Shown: positions 1 to 5,026 of the stretch, piece after piece
How the letters are laid out: every line of letters begins with the position of its first letter
Numbering within the stretch: the stretch's first letter is position 1
Source of the DNA: Parachlamydiales bacterium
Lineage (GTDB): Bacteria; Chlamydiota; Chlamydiia; Chlamydiales; JAJFMK01
DNA: 7,468 bases
Direction: 5' to 3'
NCBI GenBank assembly: GCA_020050175.1
Contig: JAGVKY010000087.1
Coordinates: forward strand, 1 to 7,468
Program-made: the position numbers and the translations under genes
The notes under the pieces: model-generated
What the model was told of the DNA's origin: nothing
Databases searched by the model: none
Seen by the model: the letters and a program-made list of their open reading frames with translations, nothing else

Positions 1-90
1 CTAACCAAACAAGGAATGCCGCGAAGAGGAAAGATTTAAATTGAAAAATCTGAAGTAAGGGGGAGGCCACCTTCAATTTAGGAGTTTTTC
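1..90. other. Intergenic stretch, no gene recognised
   Basis: No coding region can be supported here. Two plus-strand frames run in from the left edge and stop at 37-39 and 42-44. Either could be the last 12-13 codons of a convergent gene outside the window, but the tails are too short to identify. On the minus strand all frames are soon closed. Short inverted repeats are visible: TAAATTGAA at 37-45 with TTCAATTTA at 72-80, and TTGAAAAA at 41-48 with TTTTTCAA at 85-92. They may form weak alternative stems. No promoter is evident. Confidence 0.5.
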
Positions 91-202
91 AACAACGCCT
101 TAAAAATCCTTAATAAATTTGAGAAAAGGGAGCCGACTGCGCTGTATTTGATAGGCTGTCGGCGCTCTTTTATCAAAGCTTGCCGAAAGACTAAAGACTA
201 GG
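91..202. repeat. Palindromic hairpin element E1 (copy 1 of 3)
   Basis: This is the most diverged of three related hairpin elements. The stem runs from 118-137 to 158-177, with two non-pairs (131/164 and 123/172) and one G-T pair. Its tip is GAC, T-T mismatch, GC, one unpaired purine (G141), CTG, a 7-base loop, TAG, GC, GTC, which matches the other two copies in layout. The right flank, CCGAAAGAC at 183-191 followed by TAAAGACT, matches the same flank in copy 3. The left flank carries ACAACG (92-97) where the other copies have CGACG, with a few extra bases before the stem. I see no clear outer inverted repeat in this copy. It ends where copy 2 begins, so the two are in tandem. It may back up termination after the tRNA, or serve a gene to the left. 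Confidence 0.7.
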
Positions 203-312
203 TTTTTGGCGACGTTATTTTCGATGAGATTTAAAAGAAAAGGGACGACTGCACTGCTTTGCAGGCTGTCGTCCCTTTTCTTTTAAAGCTCGCGAAAAGA
301 ACAAGCCAAAAA
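203..312. repeat. Palindromic hairpin element E2 (copy 2 of 3)
   Basis: A 110-bp imperfect palindrome. The central stem is perfect for 20 bp (230-249 with 268-287) and continues with interruptions to 221-295. An outer inverted repeat, TTTTTGGC at 203-210 and GCCAAAAA at 305-312, closes the element. The tip is GAC, T-T mismatch, GC, unpaired A253, CTG, a 5-base loop, CAG, GC, GTC. The left-arm word CGATGAGATTT (222-232) is identical in copy 3. The right outer arm stops one base from the 3' end of the tRNA gene. Terminator, mobile palindrome (REP or MITE type) and structured RNA are all possible; the sequence shows only the repeat and its pairing. Confidence 0.8.
230..287 (-). terminator. Probable terminator of tRNA-Leu, inside E2
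   Basis: On the minus strand the 20-bp perfect stem of E2 follows the tRNA 3' end by 26 bases. It ends with CCCTTTTCTTTTAAA on the transcript, a GC-rich upper stem running into a U-rich 3' side. The A-rich 5' side and T-rich 3' side would let it work in both directions. It is longer than a usual intrinsic terminator. Confidence 0.55.
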
Positions 313-313
313 T

Positions 314-398
314 TGCTCGGAACTGGAGTCGAACCAGCACGCCCGATAAAGAGCAAGGGATTTTAAGTCCCTAGTGTCTACCATTCCACCATCCGAGC
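314..398 (-). tRNA. tRNA-Leu, anticodon UAA
   Basis: The minus strand reads as an 85-nt class II tRNA. The acceptor stem GCTCGGA (398-392) pairs with TCCGAGC (321-315), and the discriminator A is at 314. The D-arm region has the typical tRNA-Leu start GTGGAATGGTAGACAC. The anticodon stem AGGGA/TCCCT encloses the loop CTTAAAA, which places anticodon TAA at 365-363, reading UUA and UUG codons. The long variable arm forms a GCTC/GGGC stem and the T arm contains GGTTCGACTCC. CCA is not encoded (the next bases are ATT), so it must be added by tRNA nucleotidyltransferase. The length and long variable arm also fit Ser, but the sequence is close to known bacterial Leu(UAA) tRNAs. Confidence 0.96.
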
Positions 399-411
399 GG
401 TGCGGAGCCAC

Positions 412-440
412 ATTTTAGACTCCCTAAGGATTTTTCCTAA
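412..440 (-). promoter_or_regulatory. Candidate promoter of tRNA-Leu
   Basis: On the minus strand a -10 hexamer TAAAAT (417-412) lies 17 bases after a weak -35, TTAGGA (440-435). Transcription would start near 405, about 7 bases before the mature tRNA 5' end. The stretch between, GTGGCTCCGC, is GC-rich, as is common at stable-RNA promoters. The -35 matches the sigma-70 consensus at only 3 of 6 positions. Confidence 0.45.
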
Positions 441-470
441 ACTAAAATAAGGGCTATAGCCTTAAGGAAA

Positions 471-580
471 GATTGACGACGGGATTTCCGATGAGATTTG
501 AAAAAAAAGCGCCGACTGCACTGTATATGACAGGCTGTCGTCGCTTTTGTTTCAAAGATCACCGAAAGACCAAGTCAATC
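471..580. repeat. Palindromic hairpin element E3 (copy 3 of 3)
   Basis: The third copy is also exactly 110 bp between the ends of its outer arms, GATTGAC (471-477) and GTCAATC (574-580). The outer arms differ in sequence from those of E2 yet still pair. The inner stem pairs 497-516 with 537-556, with non-pairs at 512/541 and 504/549. It continues less regularly to 489-564. The tip has the shared layout: GAC, T-T mismatch, GC, unpaired A520, CTG, a 7-base loop, CAG, GC, GTC. The right outer arm contains the TGA stop of the upstream hypothetical gene (577-575 on the minus strand). Confidence 0.8.
497..556 (-). terminator. Probable terminator of the gapA-hypothetical transcript, inside E3
   Basis: On the minus strand the stem starts about 19 bases after the stop codon at 575. 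Its 3' side reads GTCGGCGC followed by eight T (508-501), the best U-tract of the three copies. It lies before the candidate tRNA promoter, so it would separate the two transcripts. Confidence 0.65.
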
Positions 581-1390
581 GTCGATGAGGGGGGGGTTGT
601 CGAACGGGTCTGAGGTATCTTCTTCTGTCTCCGGCTTTACTCGATTCGGAGAAGCTTCTTGAGGTCTGTTTCTAAAGAGGAGATCATCCGCCTCACTAAA
701 ATCGCCGTTCTCTGAAAAAAAAGGGCGCGAGGGTGAAATAGGCTCCTCAAGAGCCGAGGGGGACTCTCTTTCTGCCTCTTTATCGTAGAATGCACCTTTA
801 AATTCCTCACTTTCACGGTAACGTGTCAGTGTTTCTGAAATAAGAGTAGGGGGAGGCGAAATTAAACGCGGTGGTGGCGGAATCTCCCCTTCCAGAAGAT
901 TAGCATCTTCTTCCCCTGGAGGGATTGGTGTACCATCTTCTCTTTCACGACCACGACGGCGCGACGAACGACGGTTACGTCTTCTGTCGCCACCTTGACC
1001 TTGGTCTGCATCAGCCTGTACCTTTTCTGGAGGAAGAGATTTTGGCTCTTTTTGCTCTTTAGGCTCTTTATGTTCCTTCTGCTGCTGTTGCTGCTGTTTT
1101 GGAGGCTGGTGGCTCTCCTTTACAGGTTTAGCAGAACGGTCTTGGCCAGGGGCCTTTAAGATCATCCGAGGCTCTCTCACTTCCAAGACTTCAAAATCTG
1201 TCGTTGGAATTAAAAAAGGCTTTGGTCTCTCTAGTGAGCGAAAGAAATGTGTTGTGCCAAAGGTGACAACCTCAACCGCATCTACAAAATACTCTTCTTG
1301 CGAAGCTCCTTTTGTATTACGCAGTACTAGTTTGCAACCCTCTTTCGGCGTGATCACTGTTTCAATGATCGGTTCGCGGGTATAATCCAC
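575..1390 (-). CDS. Conserved chlamydial hypothetical protein (CT504-like), disordered RNA-binding-like tail
   Basis: A 271-residue protein of unknown function. Residues 1 to about 80 look like a folded domain with alternating strands (for example KLVLRNTKG at 20-28 and FEVLEVREPRMILK at 66-79). The rest is low-complexity: six Gln at 99-104, KEP/KEQ repeats at 105-117, an Arg-rich block RRRNRRSSRRRGRER at 136-150, PPPP and PPP turns near 171-181, and an acidic C-terminus ending LIDD. The Arg block resembles disordered RNA-binding segments, so RNA or ribosome contact is possible but unproven. The GTG start is favoured because the N-terminal domain begins there, AAAGAG sits 7 bases upstream, and the next Met is residue 76. 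The gene begins 17 bases after the gapA stop and lacks its own promoter, so it is probably co-transcribed. Position after gapA matches CT504 in C. trachomatis (recalled, not searched). No signal peptide or membrane segment is visible. Confidence 0.8.
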   Translation of the reverse strand: MDYTREPIIETVITPKEGCKLVLRNTKGASQEEYFVDAVEVVTFGTTHFFRSLERPKPFLIPTTDFEVLEVREPRMILKAPGQDRSAKPVKESHQPPKQQQQQQKEHKEPKEQKEPKSLPPEKVQADADQGQGGDRRRNRRSSRRRGREREDGTPIPPGEEDANLLEGEIPPPPRLISPPPTLISETLTRYRESEEFKGAFYDKEAERESPSALEEPISPSRPFFSENGDFSEADDLLFRNRPQEASPNRVKPETEEDTSDPFDNPPLIDD

Positions 1391-1407
1391 AAAAAAACTC
1401 TTTAATG

Positions 1408-2415
1408 TTACGACGCGGCAGCCATGAAAAGAATCAAATCAACGATTCTTGCAGCATACCCCATCTCATTGTCATACCAGGCTACCACCTTAAAAAACCT
1501 ATCGTTTAACGCAATCCCGGCTTTTCGATCAAAAATCGATGAATAGGTGGAGCCTATAAAATCAGAGGAAACTACTTCATCCTCTGTATAACCTAAAATC
1601 CCCTTCATGGGGCCCTCTGATGCTTCTCTCATCGCCTTAGCAATTTCCTCTTCACTCGTAGAACGAGAGAGACGAACTGTCAAATCGACACAAGAAACAT
1701 CTGCAATAGGGACTCTAAAAGCCATCCCTGTCAGTTTACCCTTAAGTTCGGGGATACAAAGTGTTACCGCTTTCGCGGCCCCAGTTGAGGCTGGAATAAT
1801 ATTAGAAAGACCACTTCGTCCACCCCTCCAGTCCTTACGAGAAGGACCATCCACTGTCGTCTGAGACGACGTAAGGGCATGCACCGTCGTCATCAATGCT
1901 TCTTCTATTCCAAACTTGTCCAAAAGGACTTTGGCAACTGGTGCTAAACAGTTTGTCGTACAAGAGGCATTCGAGACAATCATATCCTCATGTGGACGGT
2001 ACTTTTTTTCGTTCACACCCATTACAAAAGTCGGGATATCACCTTTAGCAGGTGCAGATAAGATAACTCTTTTCGCACCAGCTTGGAGATGTTTCTCCAA
2101 ATCTTCCTTCGAAGTGAAACGACCAGTAGATTCAATGACTACACTACAACCAAGTTCTCCCCAAGGAAGATCCTCAGGTTTAGGAATAGCAGTTACTCGA
2201 ATCTTGTGATTATTTACGACAAGAAACTCACCTTCTACACTTATTAGATGGGGGAATCTACCATGCACAGAATCATAAGTCAGAAGATAGGCTAGATGAT
2301 CTGCATCGATAAGATCGTTGATTGCTACGATCTCAAGCTCTTTTCTTTGTAAAGCTTGTCTTAAAAAAAGCCTGCCGATCCTTCCACAACCATTAATCCC
2401 TACTTTGATGCGCAT
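1408..2415 (-). CDS. gapA: Glyceraldehyde-3-phosphate dehydrogenase, type I
   Basis: Cytosolic glycolytic enzyme that converts glyceraldehyde 3-phosphate, phosphate and NAD+ to 1,3-bisphosphoglycerate. At 335 residues it has the normal length. The N-terminal Rossmann motif is GINGCGRIGR (6-15), and Asp34 after the second strand (AIND) indicates NAD rather than NADP. The active-site signature SNASCTTNC places the catalytic Cys at 152 and its partner His at 179 (TTVHA). PSRKDWRGGRSG (191-202) is the substrate-loop region, Arg234 lies in MAFRVP, and WYDNEMGY (313-320) is the typical C-terminal motif with Asn316 near the nicotinamide. The usual Tyr after VHA is Leu here. The ATG start is preceded by GGGGAA as ribosome site. 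The gene follows a terminator and has its own candidate promoter, so it is probably expressed apart from the ribosomal genes although adjacent to rplQ. Confidence 0.97.
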   Translation of the reverse strand: MRIKVGINGCGRIGRLFLRQALQRKELEIVAINDLIDADHLAYLLTYDSVHGRFPHLISVEGEFLVVNNHKIRVTAIPKPEDLPWGELGCSVVIESTGRFTSKEDLEKHLQAGAKRVILSAPAKGDIPTFVMGVNEKKYRPHEDMIVSNASCTTNCLAPVAKVLLDKFGIEEALMTTVHALTSSQTTVDGPSRKDWRGGRSGLSNIIPASTGAAKAVTLCIPELKGKLTGMAFRVPIADVSCVDLTVRLSRSTSEEEIAKAMREASEGPMKGILGYTEDEVVSSDFIGSTYSSIFDRKAGIALNDRFFKVVAWYDNEMGYAARIVDLILFMAAAS

Positions 2416-2442
2416 TGGTTCCCCATTTCATCTAAAGGTAGT

Positions 2443-2451
2443 GTTATAGCA
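2443..2451 (-). promoter_or_regulatory. Candidate extended -10 promoter of gapA
   Basis: The minus strand reads TGCTATAAC, a TGn plus TATAAC extended -10 element. It lies 27 bases upstream of the gapA ATG and just after the rplQ terminator. The -35 region about 17 bases further up (TTTCCT) is poor, which an extended -10 can offset. Transcription would start near 2436. Confidence 0.5.
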
Positions 2452-2468
2452 GGCAAGAACACAAAAGG

Positions 2469-2503
2469 AAAAGAAAATGAGGGTGTTTCCCTCATTTTCT
2501 TTT
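2469..2503 (-). terminator. Intrinsic terminator after rplQ
   Basis: A perfect 15-bp stem, 2469-2483 with 2489-2503, closes a 5-base loop. Its core is GAGGG/CCCTC and its 3' side on the minus strand is T-rich (CATTTTCTTTT). It begins 5 bases after the rplQ stop codon and ends the alpha-operon transcript. Both sides are suited to termination in either direction. It does not share the tip of the E1-E3 elements. Confidence 0.85.
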
Positions 2504-2508
2504 TAGCT

Positions 2509-2937
2509 TTATGCGCTCAGGTACTCAACTATGCATTGGGAAGCGTTGTCCCCAACACGAGTTCCTAAACGGATAATCCTCGTATAGCCACCATTACGGT
2601 TTGCAAAACGGGGACCAAGCTCATCAAAGAGCTTACCAACAACCTTACGGTCAGTGTTATACGCTGAAAAATCACCGGCTTTTGCCGCTCTTGCCTCTTT
2701 AGTAGACAAAGCGTTAAATCGGATCATCAAAGCAGCAATTGCGCGACGCCGGCTGGCTAATGAATTTTGCTTAGCGAGTGTCACCATCTTGTCAGCAAAG
2801 CGCTTTAACCACTTGGCTTTAGGGATAGTTGTCACAATCTTTTCATTCTCAATCAGAGACTTTAGCATATTTGCAAAAAGGCATCTGTTGTGAGAAGAGG
2901 TACGGTTAAGTTTTAAGGTGCGTTTGCGATGTCTCAT
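2509..2937 (-). CDS. rplQ: 50S ribosomal protein L17 (bL17)
   Basis: Large-subunit ribosomal protein of 142 residues located near the peptide exit tunnel. The N-terminus RHRKRTLKLNRTSSHNR (2-18) and the C-terminal segment RFANRNGGYTRIIRLGTRVGD (110-130, two blocks around NGGYTRI) are the family hallmarks. A central segment at 81-97 (EARAAKAGDFSAYNTDR) replaces the shorter loop of other bacteria. The ATG start is preceded by a strong AGGAGAGG ribosome site 7 bases upstream, in the 17-base gap after rpoA. It is the last gene of the ribosomal cluster, as in most bacteria with the alpha operon. Confidence 0.97.
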   Translation of the reverse strand: MRHRKRTLKLNRTSSHNRCLFANMLKSLIENEKIVTTIPKAKWLKRFADKMVTLAKQNSLASRRRAIAALMIRFNALSTKEARAAKAGDFSAYNTDRKVVGKLFDELGPRFANRNGGYTRIIRLGTRVGDNASQCIVEYLSA

Positions 2938-2954
2938 GATAAACCTCTCCTAGA

Positions 2955-4079
2955 CTACTGGGCTTCCTCTTCCGCCTTGGCAAGTTCTTTCCTTGTCCGG
3001 CGTTGTTCACGAATCTGACGCATTTTCTCTTTAACATTGTCAGGTGTGATGCTGAAGCGAGAAAGATCCATCCCAAGATGGAGTCCCATTTCTGTCAATT
3101 TAGCCTTGATCTCATTCAAGGACTTCTTACCGAAATTTCTAAATTCCAACATTTTCCGATCAGGGATCGAAACAAGTTCGGCAATCGTTTCAATATTGGC
3201 GCCAACTAGGCAATTTGTTGAACGGACTGAAAGCTCAATCTCATCAATACCAAGCGAAAGCTTATCAAGCGTCTCATCATCATCACTTGTCAACTCACCC
3301 TGCTCTTCATCAAACGTCAAAGTGTATGACTTTATTTTGTTGAAGATATCAAAGTGTTTAACAGCAATTTGAGCTGCAAATGTCAATGCCTCAGTCGGAG
3401 AAATACGTCCGTCAGTTGTGATTTCAAAAATCAAACGGTCAAAATCTGTGTCCTGTCCGACCCTTGTGTTCTCAACGATATAATTTACAAGTCGTACCGG
3501 TGAGAAAGCTGCATCTAATAGAATCTCATTAGAAACTCGATCAAAGATTTGGTGTCTCTCAGATGGGACATAACCGCGACCGATTGCCACTCTAAGGTCA
3601 ACTTGACGCTTAAATGGTTTTGTCACAGTCATGATGTGAAGATCAGGATTGATCACATCAAATGTCTTATCTTTTAAGAGACTTCCTAACTTAACTGGGT
3701 ATGCTCCTTTGTGAGCATCAATATCACTTTTGGTGATATCCAGTTGCGTTGTCAAAATCCTCGATCCACCTTGTCGATCACTGTCCGCAAAATGGAGCTT
3801 TCTTAAAAGAGCCCCTTTCAAATTAAGGACGATCGTTGTCATATCCTCAATCACACCCTCAACTGGCATAAATTCATGAGGGACCCCTTCTATCGAAAGG
3901 GAAATGATCGCAGGCGCTTCGATCGAAATTAATAGAATACGGCGCATGGTATTGCCAACCGTATGCCCATAACCTCTTTCAAAAGGCTCTAGGACAACAC
4001 GAGCGAAGTTAGCAGTCTTGCTCTTCTCTTCAACCGTGATTTTTGTGGGTAACTCAAACTTTCCGTAAGGAAGGGTCAT
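2955..4079 (-). CDS. rpoA: DNA-directed RNA polymerase alpha subunit
   Basis: The 374-residue subunit dimerises to seed RNA polymerase assembly and contacts upstream promoter DNA and activators. The N-terminal domain (about 1-250) shows the assembly motif GYGHTVGNTMRRILL (36-50) with the conserved Arg pair at 46-47. An acidic linker (257-272, including SDDDET) leads to the C-terminal domain, where VRSTNCL (285-291) holds Arg286, the equivalent of the DNA-binding Arg265 of E. coli. FGKKSLNEIKAKL (316-328) and GLHLGMDL (332-339) complete the helix-hairpin-helix fold. The protein is longer than the 329 residues of E. coli because of extra loop residues around 96-128 and a charged, helical-looking tail at 341-374. 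GGAG lies 12 bases before the ATG. No rpsD separates it from rpsK. Confidence 0.98.
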   Translation of the reverse strand: MTLPYGKFELPTKITVEEKSKTANFARVVLEPFERGYGHTVGNTMRRILLISIEAPAIISLSIEGVPHEFMPVEGVIEDMTTIVLNLKGALLRKLHFADSDRQGGSRILTTQLDITKSDIDAHKGAYPVKLGSLLKDKTFDVINPDLHIMTVTKPFKRQVDLRVAIGRGYVPSERHQIFDRVSNEILLDAAFSPVRLVNYIVENTRVGQDTDFDRLIFEITTDGRISPTEALTFAAQIAVKHFDIFNKIKSYTLTFDEEQGELTSDDDETLDKLSLGIDEIELSVRSTNCLVGANIETIAELVSIPDRKMLEFRNFGKKSLNEIKAKLTEMGLHLGMDLSRFSITPDNVKEKMRQIREQRRTRKELAKAEEEAQ

Positions 4080-4138
4080 CTTTTATTAAAACTCCAGCAC
4101 TTATTTTGGTGAAACGACTAATTCAATCGTCTCTCGTG

Positions 4139-4546
4139 TTAAACGCGACGTCTTTTCCGGGGTCTGCATCCGTTGTGAGGAACTGGCGTCTTATCACGAA
4201 TCGCCGTCACATTCAATCCTGCTCCAATGAATCCTCTCACAGCAGATTCACGACCGGCTCCTGGGCCGTTAAGATTCACTTCAATATCTCTCACGCCATA
4301 ACTTTGGGCGCTTTTTGCAGCATCTTGAGCTGCAACTGTAGCTGCAAAAGCAGCTGATTTACGCGAACCTGAAAAATTCACCTTCCCGGCTGATGACCAA
4401 GAAATCACTTTCCCCGACGGATCGGTGATAGCGATGATGGTGTTGTTGAAGGTAGCTTTAACGTGGGCAATCGCAAACGGAACGTTTTGTAATGCTCTTT
4501 TTTTTGCTTTAGGCCCTTTTTTAGCACCTGCTACTGGCTTGTTCAA
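4139..4546 (-). CDS. rpsK: 30S ribosomal protein S11 (uS11)
   Basis: Small-subunit platform protein of 135 residues that binds 16S rRNA near the E site and mRNA exit. HVKATFNNTIIAITDPSG (28-45), SAGKVNFSGSRKSAAFAA (52-69) and the C-terminal VPHNGCRPRKRRRV (122-135) are diagnostic. The start codon is TTG (4546-4544). This is the only reasonable choice: GAGGAG sits 8 bases upstream, a TGA closes the frame five codons before it, and the length then fits the family. Starting further in would lose the basic N-terminal tail. It follows rpsM by 23 bases. Confidence 0.96.
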   Translation of the reverse strand: MNKPVAGAKKGPKAKKRALQNVPFAIAHVKATFNNTIIAITDPSGKVISWSSAGKVNFSGSRKSAAFAATVAAQDAAKSAQSYGVRDIEVNLNGPGAGRESAVRGFIGAGLNVTAIRDKTPVPHNGCRPRKRRRV

Positions 4547-4569
4547 AGATCTCTCTCCTCAATCAACGA

Positions 4570-4938
4570 TTATTTTTTCTTGTTCGCAACGGTTTTCTTT
4601 CTACCTTTCCTAGTCCGTGAATTGGTCCTTGTTCTTTGACCTCTTACTGGCAACTTCAGACGGTGGCGCATTCCTCTATAGGAATGGATCGAAATCAGAC
4701 GCTTGATGTTATTTTGGATATCGCGTCTTAAATCTCCCTCTACAACATATTCTGCTTGTAGAAGAGTGTTAATCTTAGCAATGTCATCCTGCGTTAACTT
4801 CTCTGCACGCATGTTTTGATCAAGTCCTAAGCGCTCGCAGATCTTCTCTGACAAATGTTTACCTATCCCAAATAGGTAAGTGAGACTGATGACGAGTCGC
4901 TTTTTATCTGGAATATCAATCCCGATAATCCGTGGCAT
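4570..4938 (-). CDS. rpsM: 30S ribosomal protein S13 (uS13)
   Basis: Head protein of the small subunit, 122 residues, contacting the P-site tRNA and forming bridges to the large subunit. The N-terminal helix-turn region PRIIGIDIPDKKRL (2-15) and LTYLFGIGKHLSEKIC (19-34) precede the signature RGMRHRLKLPVRGQRTRTN (88-106). A Lys-rich tail (110-122) ends the protein. TAGGAG stands 7 bases before the ATG. The 88-base gap after secY with a possible promoter suggests that it can begin its own transcript, as the alpha operon does in other bacteria. The genes adk, map, infA and rpmJ, often found between secY and rpsM, are absent. Confidence 0.97.
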   Translation of the reverse strand: MPRIIGIDIPDKKRLVISLTYLFGIGKHLSEKICERLGLDQNMRAEKLTQDDIAKINTLLQAEYVVEGDLRRDIQNNIKRLISIHSYRGMRHRLKLPVRGQRTRTNSRTRKGRKKTVANKKK

Positions 4939-4965
4939 TTAGGGCTCCTAGGGAAAATGAGTAAT

Positions 4966-4974
4966 ATTTTAGCA
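4966..4974 (-). promoter_or_regulatory. Possible extended -10 promoter of rpsM
   Basis: In the 88-base gap after secY the minus strand reads TGCTAAAAT, an extended -10 element 27 bases upstream of the rpsM ATG. It has the same layout as the gapA candidate. No good -35 stands at the usual distance: TTGACT occurs but 24 bases upstream. A second weak pair, TTGGAT and GATACT spaced by 16, overlaps the region. Confidence 0.35.
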
Positions 4975-5026
4975 AGTCGGGTCTTAAGTATCTAGAGTCA
5001 ATTACAAAATCCAATTGCATTTGTCT

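Noticed and set aside
1..44. C-terminal end of a convergent plus-strand gene
   Set aside because: Two frames could end here, but 12-13 codons at the window edge give no identifiable protein and no way to choose.
452..467. Overlapping small palindromes GGCTATAGCC and CCTTAAGG upstream of the tRNA promoter
   Set aside because: Could be an operator, but such short palindromes occur by chance and no second copy is present in the window.
91..580. Repeated elements as a CRISPR array
   Set aside because: The copies are not evenly spaced, are diverged and palindromic over 110 bp, and one interval holds a tRNA gene; no spacers.
1607..2209. Two plus-strand open frames opposite gapA
   Set aside because: They are antisense shadows of a gene with full GAPDH motifs; no ribosome site or recognisable protein features.
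4112..4132. Eight-pair hairpin between rpsK and rpoA
   Set aside because: It is AT-rich with two G-U pairs and no U-tract; too weak to call a terminator or regulator.
4966..5001. TTGACT as the -35 of the rpsM promoter
   Set aside because: It is 24 bases from the TAAAAT element, beyond the usual 16-19 base spacer.
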